Source: Dechloromonas sp. Dech2017 (lineage in GTDB: Bacteria > Pseudomonadota > Gammaproteobacteria > Burkholderiales > Rhodocyclaceae). From it: DNA of 64,000 bases. Below, one piece after another: positions 19,345-26,470 of the stretch (position 1 is the stretch's first letter; each line of letters starts with the position of its first letter). The DNA lies in NCBI GenBank assembly GCA_009469585.1, contig SSXW01000007.1:56686-120685 (forward strand), given 5' to 3'. The notes beneath the pieces were generated by a model. That model had not been told where the DNA came from and made no database searches. It saw only the letters and a program-made list of their open reading frames with translations. The position numbers and the translations under genes were made by a program.

Positions 19345-19457
19345 GGGTGCGTGAAGCCAAGAAACTCAGAACATGCTGATTGGCTGTCTTGCCGGAAAAA
19401 TTTACAGTTGGCATAACAAGGAAAAGCAAGCAACTGAATATTAATAATTAATCAACG

Positions 19458-19473
19458 TGGCACAAACAATGCT
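19458..19473 (+). promoter_or_regulatory. Sigma-54 (RpoN) type promoter of the PEP-CTERM gene
   Basis: TGGCACAAACAATGCT fits the -24/-12 consensus TGGCAC-N5-TTGC with one mismatch and the invariant GG-N10-GC spacing. It lies about 45-60 bases before the ATG at 19519, which has AGGAG upstream. RpoN with the PrsK/PrsR system is known to control PEP-CTERM genes in related betaproteobacteria. Confidence 0.65.
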
Positions 19474-19518
19474 GCTGTTATCACAGGCAAACTTGCCCTA
19501 CTCCCAGGAGCATCCGTG

Positions 19519-20124
19519 ATGCGCATTGTTCATCCATTGATTGGCGCCATGCTGGTCGCCGCCCTCAACTACGCCCAGGCCACCCCCCTCCGAATGGACT
19601 ACCAGATCACCGATCTCGGTGGGGCCACATATCGGTACGAATTCAAACTGACCCTCGACAACCACGATGGAACGTGGGCCGTTGGAAACGAGTGGGATTG
19701 GATCATCTTTGGCGACAACAACTTCGCCGGCGCCCTTAACGGCTTTGACCCCGATGGCAACGGTGGTGTCGGGTCAGACTGGACCACGCTCGGTTTCGCG
19801 GCACCTATCAGTGGAATTACCTTCAGCGCTGGCGGTCACAACGGCCCGACTCTCGCCATTGGCGCATCGGGCGTCAGTCTTCCGGGGTGGCAGCCAACTG
19901 CCGTCGGAGAATTCCTCGCCTGGTCGGGAACTTCCCATATTCTGATTCCGGATGGCGATTTGTACTGGTCCTCGATCGTGACTGGTGGAAACGCGCGCAC
20001 CGTTGAATTCGAGCTTGCCAATGAGATTTCCAGCAGCGTTCCCGAACCGTCTTCGCTCGCCTTGCTAGGTTTGGGTCTGGCCGGCTTGAGTTCATTGCGC
20101 CGCCATCGCACAAAACAACATTAG
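19519..20124 (+). CDS. PEP-CTERM sorting domain protein
   Basis: A 201-residue exported protein. It has a signal peptide ending in ALNYAQA, a beta-rich Asn/Asp/Gly-rich body (DGTWAVGNEWDW, GFDPDGNGGVGSDW) and a C-terminal sorting signal. That signal is VPEP, then a hydrophobic helix (SSLALLGLGLAG) and a basic tail (RRHR). Exosortase would cleave and anchor it at the cell surface or release it into the floc matrix. Base composition is less G+C-rich than the flanking core genes. The ATG at 19519 follows AGGAG; a GTG directly upstream is less likely. No exosortase gene is in the window. Confidence 0.88.
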   Translation: MRIVHPLIGAMLVAALNYAQATPLRMDYQITDLGGATYRYEFKLTLDNHDGTWAVGNEWDWIIFGDNNFAGALNGFDPDGNGGVGSDWTTLGFAAPISGITFSAGGHNGPTLAIGASGVSLPGWQPTAVGEFLAWSGTSHILIPDGDLYWSSIVTGGNARTVEFELANEISSSVPEPSSLALLGLGLAGLSSLRRHRTKQH

Positions 20125-20197
20125 AAGAAGACAGTAGGAAAACAGGGACAGGCTACGGTTTTCCTGTATTCCTAGCCCCTCATCAGGAGCCCATCCG

Positions 20198-21016
20198 ATG
20201 CGTCGCCTGCTCCCCGCTCTCCTCGCATTGTGCGCCATCGCCCTGGCCGGATGTGCCGGCACGGCGGTCAGATTCCCGAACCTGAAAAATGCTGATGTGC
20301 AGGAGATGCGCGGCACGCTGTACCTGCCGGAGGGGCGCGGGCCGCATCCGGCGGTCATTCTCGTCCATGGCTGCGGCGGGCTGCGGCCGAATGCCGGGAT
20401 GTGGGCGGGTTTCCTCGAGGCCAATGGCTATGCCGTGCTCGTGCTCGATGGTTTCGGGCCGCGCGGCGTTGCCGAGATCTGCACCAACTTCAACCGCGTG
20501 CCGCCGCCGCAGCGCGTCCGCGACTCTTACGCCGCCCTGCGTTACCTGGCGACGCGCCCCGACATCGCCGCCGATCGCGTGGCGCTGATGGGTTTTTCGA
20601 ACGGCGCAGTGGTCGTGCTCGATGCCGCCAGCCGCTTCTGGAGCGGGCAGATGACCGATACCGCCTTGCGCTTTCGCGCCGGTGTCGCGCTCTACCCGGA
20701 ATGCCGCAATCGCCTGAGCGACTACGCCAGCCCGGTGATGATCCAGATCGGCGACCGCGACGACTGGACCCTGGCCTCGTCGTGCACGGAACTGCAGCAG
20801 CGCCTGCAGCCCGAAAGCCAGCCCGTGGCCTTGCGGGTGTATCCGGGCGCCCTGCATGCCTTCGACGATCTGACCGGTGGCGGTTACCTGCCGCATGTCC
20901 GCAACCTCAACAGCCCCTCGGGTTACGGCGCCACGACCGGCGGCGACGGGCGTTCGCTGGAGCGCGCCAAGGCCGAACTGCTGGCGTATCTTGGGCTGCA
21001 ACTGGCCGAGAAATAG
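20198..21016 (+). CDS. Dienelactone-hydrolase-like lipoprotein
   Basis: A 272-residue alpha/beta hydrolase exported as a lipoprotein: the signal peptide ends in the lipobox LAGC (Cys at residue 19). The fold is shown by AVILVHGCGGLRPN (oxyanion region), the nucleophile elbow GFSNGA (Ser), the Asp region MIQIGDRDDWT, and the catalytic His in GALHAFDD. This is the pattern of the dienelactone hydrolase family (PF01738). The substrate is unknown; a periplasmic esterase role is likely. AGGAG lies nine bases before the ATG. A short inverted repeat (AGGAAAAC / GTTTTCCT, 20136-20165) lies in the gap after the PEP-CTERM gene. Confidence 0.85.
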   Translation: MRRLLPALLALCAIALAGCAGTAVRFPNLKNADVQEMRGTLYLPEGRGPHPAVILVHGCGGLRPNAGMWAGFLEANGYAVLVLDGFGPRGVAEICTNFNRVPPPQRVRDSYAALRYLATRPDIAADRVALMGFSNGAVVVLDAASRFWSGQMTDTALRFRAGVALYPECRNRLSDYASPVMIQIGDRDDWTLASSCTELQQRLQPESQPVALRVYPGALHAFDDLTGGGYLPHVRNLNSPSGYGATTGGDGRSLERAKAELLAYLGLQLAEK

Positions 21017-21104
21017 AAAGCCGCAATCTTCGCCGGGCAATCCGGAAGCAAGGCCCGCGGCCGGCCGGGTAAAATCGCCCGCTCCCCTTCCTGCGAGAAT
21101 CCCC

Positions 21105-21359
21105 ATGCCCAAGCCCGCCACCCTGATCGTCGCCGTCGCCGTGCTGGCCCTCGCCTTCGTCCTCAACCCGTCGCCCGACAAGCATCGCGAGAAGATCAAG
21201 GCGGCTGTCGCCGAGCGCAGCCAGCTGGAGCGCCTGCTCGGCATCGGGCAGCTGACCTCGTTCGCCTCGCGCTATCACTCGCTGGGCGTCGCTTCGTACA
21301 CGACGGTGGGCGACGAGGTGGTTTCGGTCGGTGCTTTCGGCCTGGTTGTCGTGCCCTGA
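21105..21359 (+). CDS. Small membrane-anchored hypothetical protein (84 aa)
   Basis: An 84-residue protein with an N-terminal hydrophobic anchor (TLIVAVAVLALAFVL), then NPSPDKHREKIKAAVAERS and a small hydrophobic C-terminal part (SLGVASYTTVGDEVVSVGAF). It resembles DUF4359-type proteins in its plan, but I cannot assign it firmly. It probably faces the periplasm. The start is the ATG at 21105. It lies 88 bases after the hydrolase gene and converges on a LysR gene. Confidence 0.6.
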   Translation: MPKPATLIVAVAVLALAFVLNPSPDKHREKIKAAVAERSQLERLLGIGQLTSFASRYHSLGVASYTTVGDEVVSVGAFGLVVVP

Positions 21360-21383
21360 GGCCGCTGCGACTGGCCTAACCGG

Positions 21384-22286
21384 TCAGGCGAAATCGGCCA
21401 GCTTGTCGCGCAACACCGGCGCCGCCCGGTCGATGAAGGCGCGCACCCGGGAGGGTAGCAGGCGGGCGTGGGGGTAGGCGAAGCTGACCGGGACGGGCGC
21501 CATCTCGTAGGGGCGCAGCAGGCGGACGAGGCGGCCGGCGGCGATCTGCTCGCGGACCTGGTAGGCGAAGAAGGTGCCGCAGCCGACGCCCTGCAGGCAG
21601 GCGTCGATGGCGCAATCGATGTGGTTGGTGGCGAAGCTGTCGCGCATCGGCAGGCGCCGGACCTGGCCGTCGTCGACGAACACCCAGTCCGGCTCGAAGC
21701 TCTTGCCGGTGATGCGAATGGCCCGGTGGCCGGCGATCTGCTCGGGGCGCTCCGGCCGACCGTGGCGGGCGAGGTAGTCGGGGCTGGCGCAGACGATGCG
21801 CCGGGTGCTGCCGAGCGGGATGGCGACCAGCGAGGAATCGGGCAGCGGGCCGATGCGCACGGCGAGGTCGATGCCTTCGTCGATCAGGTCGACGACGCGG
21901 TCGAGCAGCAGGAGTTCGCCGCGCACCTCGGGGAAGGCGGCGAGGAAATCGATGACCAGCGGTGCCACGTGCAGGCGGCCGAACATCACCGGCGCCGTGA
22001 TCAGCAGCCGCCCGGCCGGGGTCAGCCGGCGGGCGAGCAGGGCGGCCTCGGCCTCGTCGACTTCGCCGAGCAGGCGCCGGCAGCGCTCGAAATAGTCGCG
22101 TCCCTCGTCGGTCAGCGCCATGCGCCGGGTGGTGCGGTTGAGCAGGCGGATGCCGAGCGCCTTTTCCAGCGCTGACAGGCTGCGCACGACCGAGGTGGCC
22201 GAGCTGCCGAGCCGCTCGGCGGCGGCGCTCAGGCTGCCGGCCTCGACGATGCGGACGAAGGTGGTCATGGCGCGCAATTTATCCAT
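21384..22286 (-). CDS. LysR-family transcriptional regulator
   Basis: A 300-residue LysR regulator. The N-terminal winged helix is MTTFVRIVEAGSLSAAAERLG with VVRSLSALEKALGIRLL. The rest is a periplasmic-binding-protein-like effector domain (GRLLITAPVMFGRLHVAPLV, IDEGIDLAVRIG). It is divergent from a PPOX-like gene and a GST gene, which it most likely controls. The effector is unknown. Confidence 0.92.
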   Translation of the reverse strand: MDKLRAMTTFVRIVEAGSLSAAAERLGSSATSVVRSLSALEKALGIRLLNRTTRRMALTDEGRDYFERCRRLLGEVDEAEAALLARRLTPAGRLLITAPVMFGRLHVAPLVIDFLAAFPEVRGELLLLDRVVDLIDEGIDLAVRIGPLPDSSLVAIPLGSTRRIVCASPDYLARHGRPERPEQIAGHRAIRITGKSFEPDWVFVDDGQVRRLPMRDSFATNHIDCAIDACLQGVGCGTFFAYQVREQIAAGRLVRLLRPYEMAPVPVSFAYPHARLLPSRVRAFIDRAAPVLRDKLADFA

Positions 22287-22396
22287 GGCGCCAGATTAAA
22301 CCGTTTATCGCACAGGTGTTTTATCTTTTAGTCTATTTATCGCGTTATTCGCATCGATGATGATGTTCTCAACACCACCCGGATCGAGAAGCCATC
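22287..22396. promoter_or_regulatory. Divergent LysR / PPOX-GST control region
   Basis: This AT-rich 110-base gap holds two direct copies of TTTATCGC, at 22304-22311 and 22336-22343. They are spaced 32 bases apart, about three helical turns. They are good candidates for binding sites of the divergent LysR protein. Confidence 0.4.
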
Positions 22397-22951
22397 ATGT
22401 CCCGCCACTTCGCCAGCCTCGCCTACACTCCCCGCGTCCGCGACTGCCAGCGCCGCTACGCCGGCCATGACCTGGGCGCCGGACTGGCCGAGGCGCCGCC
22501 GGCCGCCGTTACCGCGCTCGGCCCGCGCGAGCAGGCTTTCATCGCCGAACGCGACAGCTTCTACCTGGCCACCGTCGGAGAGACCGGCTGGCCGCACGTC
22601 CAGCACCGCGGCGGGCCGCCCGGCTTCCTGCAGGTGGTCGACGCGACGACGCTGGCCTTCGCCGATTATTCCGGCAACCGCCAGTACGTCAGCCTCGGCA
22701 ACCTGGCCGGCAACGACCGGGCGGCGCTGATCCTGGTCGATTACCCGAACCAGCGCCGGCTGAAGATCCTGGCCCGGGTCGAGGTGCTCGACAGTGCTGC
22801 GGTCGACGGCAAATTTCTCGAAAAATTGAAAAACCCCGAGGCCCGCATCGAACGCATCCTGCGCCTGCGCGTCGCCGCCTACGACTGGAACTGCTCGCAG
22901 CACATCACGCCGCGCTACACCGCCGACGAGTGGCGGGAGCGCACCGTCTGA
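22397..22951 (+). CDS. Pyridoxamine 5'-phosphate oxidase family flavoprotein
   Basis: A 184-residue split-barrel FMN-binding protein of the PPOX-like superfamily. It carries ERDSFYLATVGETGWPHVQHRGG, the typical first strand pair, and FADYSGNRQYVSLGNLAGNDRAAL, which forms the FMN and dimer region. The substrate is unknown; related genes act as flavin reductases or detoxifying enzymes. A dispersed repeat encodes SAAVDGKFLEKLKNPE (about residues 134-148) between two beta strands. It is followed 33 bases later by a GST gene and is divergent from a LysR gene, so the three form one regulated unit. Confidence 0.85.
   Translation: MSRHFASLAYTPRVRDCQRRYAGHDLGAGLAEAPPAAVTALGPREQAFIAERDSFYLATVGETGWPHVQHRGGPPGFLQVVDATTLAFADYSGNRQYVSLGNLAGNDRAALILVDYPNQRRLKILARVEVLDSAAVDGKFLEKLKNPEARIERILRLRVAAYDWNCSQHITPRYTADEWRERTV
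22795..22832 (+). repeat. Dispersed GCGGTCGAC-type repeat, copy 6
   Basis: TGCTGCGGTCGACGGCAAAT, then TTCTCGAAAAATTGAAA. It lies in frame inside the PPOX-like gene and encodes AAVDGKFLEKL. Confidence 0.8.
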
Positions 22952-22984
22952 ACCGCCTCGCCATCAACCACCAAGGAGACCCCC

Positions 22985-23578
22985 ATGAAACTCTACGACC
23001 TCGAACTTTCGGGAAACTGCTACAAGGTTCGCCTCTTCGCCGCGCTGGCCGGCATCGAGCTGGCCATCGTGCCGGTGGACTTCCTGGCCGGCGAGCACAA
23101 GCGGCCGCCGCTGATCGACCTCAACCCCTGGGGCGAACTGCCCATCCTGGCGGACGGCAAGTTCGTGCTGCGCGATTCGCTGGCCATCCTGGTCTATCTC
23201 GCCGCCCGGCACGGCGACGAGCGCTGGCTGCCGCGCGACCCGGCCGGGCTGGGCGAGGTCATGCAATGGCTGTCGACCAGCGCCAACGAGATCCAGAACG
23301 GCCCGGGCGCCGCCCGCCTCGTCGACAAGTTCGGCTACCGGCTCGACAAGGCCGACACCGTGCGCCGCGCCGAGCGCATCCTGGCGCTGATCGAAGCCCA
23401 CCTGGCCGGGCACGACTGGCTGGCCCTCGGCCGGCCGACCATCGCCGACTGCGCCGTCATGCCCTACGTGGCGCTCGCTCCGGAAGGCGGCGTGCCACTC
23501 GACGGCTACCCCAACATCCGCCGCTGGATCGCCCGCCTCAAGGCCCTGCCCGGCTTCGTCGGCATGCCAGGGGTATAG
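22985..23578 (+). CDS. Glutathione S-transferase family protein
   Basis: A 197-residue cytoplasmic GST. The thioredoxin-like N-terminal domain has MKLYDLELSGNCYKVRLFA, LNPWGELPILADG (cis-Pro loop) and LRDSLAILVYLA (the glutathione gamma-glutamyl site DS). The helical C-terminal domain has GRPTIADCAVMPYV with the N-capping box. The catalytic position is Ser or Cys in SGNC. AAGGAG precedes the ATG. It probably works with the upstream flavoprotein in detoxification under the LysR protein (inference). Confidence 0.9.
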   Translation: MKLYDLELSGNCYKVRLFAALAGIELAIVPVDFLAGEHKRPPLIDLNPWGELPILADGKFVLRDSLAILVYLAARHGDERWLPRDPAGLGEVMQWLSTSANEIQNGPGAARLVDKFGYRLDKADTVRRAERILALIEAHLAGHDWLALGRPTIADCAVMPYVALAPEGGVPLDGYPNIRRWIARLKALPGFVGMPGV

Positions 23579-23790
23579 TCGGCCGGCTACCCGCCTGGCA
23601 CCGGGCAGCCCGGCGCCTTCGCCGTCCACGGCGCCCCGGCGGCCGCCATCGGCCGGCCGCCATGCCATCGCCATCCTTGCCGGATGGCCAAAAACTTCGT
23701 AGTCTTTAAAGCAAGGCCCCGAACGAGAGGGACGAGTTGACTGACAGGCCGGCCTGCCCGCCGGCACCGTTCGAAACCTCGGAGGCAGCC

Positions 23791-25023
23791 ATGCCCAGCC
23801 TTTTGCCCAGCTTTTTGCCCAGCTTTTTACCCAACTCCCACACCCTTTGCCGCCTTCGCCACCTGGCGCTGATCGTCGGCCTGGCCTGCTGGCTGGCCGC
23901 CTGCCAGAAAAGCGAGGCGCCCCAACCGACCACCGCCGGCGCCCCGCCCCCATCGATGGCCGGGGCCCAGCCGGCCCCTCCTCCGGCGCCGCTGCCTGCC
24001 CCTCCTCCAGCGCAGCCCCCCCGGGCCGACCCGGAACGGGCGGCCTCGGCACTGCCAGCCCCGCCGACGCAAACGCAAACGCAGACGCAATCACCATCGC
24101 AGTCGCCCCCCAAGGCCAGGATGGATCCGCCGCCCGTCGTCCACCAGCAGCAACAGCAGCAAGCCAGCGCCAGGCCGCCGCACTACGAGTACCAGCAGCA
24201 AAACCAGGCCGGCGTCGAAGCCCCGTGGCCACCCATCGCCCGGCCACCGGCTGCGGCCAACGGCAGCAGTACGCGGCCACCGCCCAAGTACAGCGCCAAG
24301 CCGGCGCCGGTGCCTCGCCCGGCTCCCGAAGCGGCTCCCGCCCGCCCCCCGGCTGCGGCCGCCGACCCCGCACCGGAAACCGCTGGCAACCCGCCGCCGA
24401 CCACGGCCAGCCAGCCGCCGCCGGCCATCGCCGCCTTCGACTGGCCGCCGCCCAAGGCCTCGGCCCAGGAGGCGATTCCCGACAAGTGGCTGCGCACCGG
24501 CCCGGCGCCGACCCTGGCCGATGTCGCCGACAAGTTCGAAAAGGCCATGAAGCTGGCCGGCTACCAGCAGCGCAGCTACTACAGCGTGCCGCGCGGCTTC
24601 GCGCTGGCCGCCCAGTTCGAGCACATCCGCCCCGACGGCACGCCGCTGCCCGGCGAGGATCGCTGGCGGGTCGGCACGCCGCGCCTCGGCAACCTCAGCC
24701 TGCTCGCCTTCATCCAGGCGCTGGCCCGCGCCCCGGCCGGCATCTACCGGGCGATCGTCTTCGTCGTCACCGATGCCCCGTGGACGCAGTCGGCTGCCAC
24801 CCCCAGCGAGGCGCAGATCATGGCCTGGGCGGGTTCCGGCGCCAGCGCACTGCCGGCCGCCATCGGCAACCTGCCCTACGGCGCCAACTACCGCGCCCAC
24901 GCGCTGATCTACGAATTCCGCAAGGGCGCCTCGGGGCCGGCCGAAACGGTGCTGCCGAGCGCCGTCTCCGGCGAGATCCATCTCGACAAGGGCGGCCTGT
25001 GGGACCCGTTGAGCATTCTTTGA
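23791..25023 (+). CDS. Proline-rich lipoprotein with conserved C-terminal domain
   Basis: A 410-residue secreted lipoprotein. A long N-region made of PSLL/PSFL repeats is followed by a hydrophobic core and the lipobox LAAC. About 180 residues of low-complexity Pro/Ala/Gln sequence follow (TQTQTQTQ, QQQQQQ). The last 190 residues, from about DKWLRTGPAPTLADVADKFEK, look folded and carry AGIYRAIVFVVTDAPW and GEIHLDKGGLW. I do not recognise that domain. The ATG at 23791 follows CGGAGG; the TTG at 23737 has no ribosome site. It is followed 17 bases later by a TIR-domain membrane protein, so the two form an operon. Confidence 0.6.
   Translation: MPSLLPSFLPSFLPNSHTLCRLRHLALIVGLACWLAACQKSEAPQPTTAGAPPPSMAGAQPAPPPAPLPAPPPAQPPRADPERAASALPAPPTQTQTQTQSPSQSPPKARMDPPPVVHQQQQQQASARPPHYEYQQQNQAGVEAPWPPIARPPAAANGSSTRPPPKYSAKPAPVPRPAPEAAPARPPAAAADPAPETAGNPPPTTASQPPPAIAAFDWPPPKASAQEAIPDKWLRTGPAPTLADVADKFEKAMKLAGYQQRSYYSVPRGFALAAQFEHIRPDGTPLPGEDRWRVGTPRLGNLSLLAFIQALARAPAGIYRAIVFVVTDAPWTQSAATPSEAQIMAWAGSGASALPAAIGNLPYGANYRAHALIYEFRKGASGPAETVLPSAVSGEIHLDKGGLWDPLSIL
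23792..23839 (+). repeat. 12-base tandem repeat in the lipoprotein signal region
   Basis: Four tandem 12-base units. Two are exactly TGCCCAGCTTTT, one is TGCCCAGCCTTT, and the last is degenerate. They encode PSLL-PSFL-PSFL-PNSH, so copy-number change would lengthen or shorten the signal peptide in frame. Confidence 0.8.
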
Positions 25024-25040
25024 GCGGAGACTGAGCGAGC

Positions 25041-25697
25041 ATGGCCAACCGCCTCTTCATCAGCTACCGGCGGGCCGACACCACCGGCGAGGCCGGGCGC
25101 CTGGCCGAATCACTGGAAAAGCTGCTGGGCGCCGCCTGCGCCTTTCGCGACGCCGACGACATCCGCCCCGGCGAGGATTTCGCGGCCGTGCTGCAGCGCG
25201 AACTGGCCGGTAGCGAAGCCTTGGTCGTACTGATCGGCAAGCACTGGCTGGCCGAACTGCAAGCCCGCCTGGACCGCCCGGACCCGGATTTCGTGCGGCT
25301 CGAAATCGCCACGGCGCTGCGCCTCGGCAAGCGGGTCATCCCGGTCCTCCTCAACGGCGCCGTGCTGCCCGCCGCCGACGCCCTGCCCGAAGATCTGCGC
25401 CGGCTCGTCCGCCACCAGGCGCTCAACCTGCGCGACGAAGCCTGGGCCGGCGATTGCGACCGGCTGGCCGACGCCATCGGCCGGCCCTACCCGTGGCGGC
25501 GCGTCGTGCTGCGCGCCGTCATCGCCGTGCCGGTCGCCGTGCTGGCCGCCAAGTACGGCGTCGCCAGCCTCGCCCCGGAAGCCGCCAACCAGCTCGGGCT
25601 GGCCCGCGGCGTGGTGCTCACCCTGCTCGCCCTCTACGCCGGCGGCGAGGGCCTGCTCTGGTGGCGCCATCGGCAACGCCGGGAAACGGCCGGCTGA
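25041..25697 (+). CDS. TIR-domain protein with C-terminal membrane segments
   Basis: A 218-residue protein. Residues 1-140 form a TIR domain: LFISYRRADT (box 1), FRDADDIRPGEDFAAVL, LVVLIGKHWLAEL, and DFVRLEIATAL with a Glu in the usual catalytic position of NAD-cleaving TIRs. Residues about 150-170 and 185-205 are hydrophobic (VVLRAVIAVPVAVLAA; GVVLTLLALYAGGEGLLWW), so it is anchored in the inner membrane with the TIR domain in the cytoplasm. Such domains act in signalling or NAD+ depletion. It is in an operon with the proline-rich lipoprotein and convergent with a RyR-domain gene. Function is unproven. Confidence 0.85.
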   Translation: MANRLFISYRRADTTGEAGRLAESLEKLLGAACAFRDADDIRPGEDFAAVLQRELAGSEALVVLIGKHWLAELQARLDRPDPDFVRLEIATALRLGKRVIPVLLNGAVLPAADALPEDLRRLVRHQALNLRDEAWAGDCDRLADAIGRPYPWRRVVLRAVIAVPVAVLAAKYGVASLAPEAANQLGLARGVVLTLLALYAGGEGLLWWRHRQRRETAG

Positions 25698-25768
25698 AGG
25701 CGGGCCGAAGGGCTGGCTGAAGGCAAACTGACGGCCAACTGAAGGGCCGGCGGCGCGGCCGGGCGACT

Positions 25769-25802
25769 GCGATTTTCGCCCGAATTTGCCGTCGACCGCA
25801 GC
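25769..25802 (-). repeat. Dispersed GCGGTCGAC-type repeat, copy 7
   Basis: On minus: GCTGCGGTCGACGGCAAAT, then TCGGGCGAAAATCGC. It lies between the convergent TIR and RyR genes. Confidence 0.85.
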
Positions 25803-25821
25803 GATGCCCGGCCGACCAGCC

Positions 25822-26178
25822 TCAGTCTGGCGTTACGCCGTCGGCCAAGGCGCGGACGACACCACGGAACAGGTAGTCCTTGACCTGCTGCTCGCGCGGC
25901 AGCTGCGCGAAGGGCACCAGGCAGGGGTGCTCCTTGTTGGCGGGATCCTTCACCGGCCCGCACTTCCAGCCCTCGGCCAGCTTCTGCGCCATCCACGCCT
26001 GGTGGCTGGCCTGCGGGCCGGCCGCCGGATCGGCCAGGTGCATGGCGACGACGTGCAACGCACTCTCCCGCTGCCAGGCCGGCGCCTCTTCCCAGGGCAG
26101 CTGGCTGAAGTCGCCCAGCGCCTCGCAGTAGGCGCGATTGACTTCGTGGGCGAGGCGGGCGATTTCTTCCTTGGTCAT
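25822..26178 (-). CDS. RyR-domain protein
   Basis: A 118-residue single-domain protein matching the RyR repeat (PF02026). Visible pieces are ARLAHEVNRAYCEALGD, WEEAPAWQRESAL, the His-Trp pair SHQAWMAQKLAEGW, CGPVKDPANKEHPCLVPF and KDYLFRGVVRAL. In ryanodine receptors these repeats bind nucleotides; bacterial solo forms are poorly understood. The ATG at 26178 fits the start of the domain. It ends 124 bases from the TIR gene, converging on it. A link between TIR-made ADP-ribose products and RyR binding is an attractive but untested idea. Confidence 0.8.
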   Translation of the reverse strand: MTKEEIARLAHEVNRAYCEALGDFSQLPWEEAPAWQRESALHVVAMHLADPAAGPQASHQAWMAQKLAEGWKCGPVKDPANKEHPCLVPFAQLPREQQVKDYLFRGVVRALADGVTPD

Positions 26179-26334
26179 GATGTCCCCGACGGGCGGTTGT
26201 CGATGGTCGATGGTCGATGGTGCGGCCTTCATTGTGCCAGCATCGCGGCCGGCGGCGAACCGTCGGCCGCGGGGGCTGCCCGGCATGCCGATCGGTGCCG
26301 TCGTTAAGCCGGCAGCCAAATTCCCTTTCGCCCC

Positions 26335-26376
26335 GAGCCCGTCGAAGGGCGGCGCATCCGGGGCTTCGACGGGCTC
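26335..26376. repeat. REP-like palindromic element
   Basis: GAGCCCGTCGAAG, a 16-base loop, then CTTCGACGGGCTC: a perfect 13-bp stem, followed by AGCCCGAACGG. This matches the wide class of proteobacterial extragenic palindromes with CTTCGACGGGCTCAGCC. It lies between the RyR and AsmA genes in a 292-base gap; I see no gene in that gap. Confidence 0.75.
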
Positions 26377-26470
26377 AGCCCGAACGGAGCCGGGGTCAAT
26401 GACTGCCGGCTTGATCTTTGCGGCCGACCGCCGGAGAGGCGGACGATTTGCCGCCCGCCGCGAGGCCGGC

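Noticed and set aside
23737..23790. An upstream TTG start adding 18 residues to the proline-rich lipoprotein.
   Set aside because: It has no ribosome site and would place charged residues before a complete lipoprotein signal peptide that starts at the ATG at 23791.
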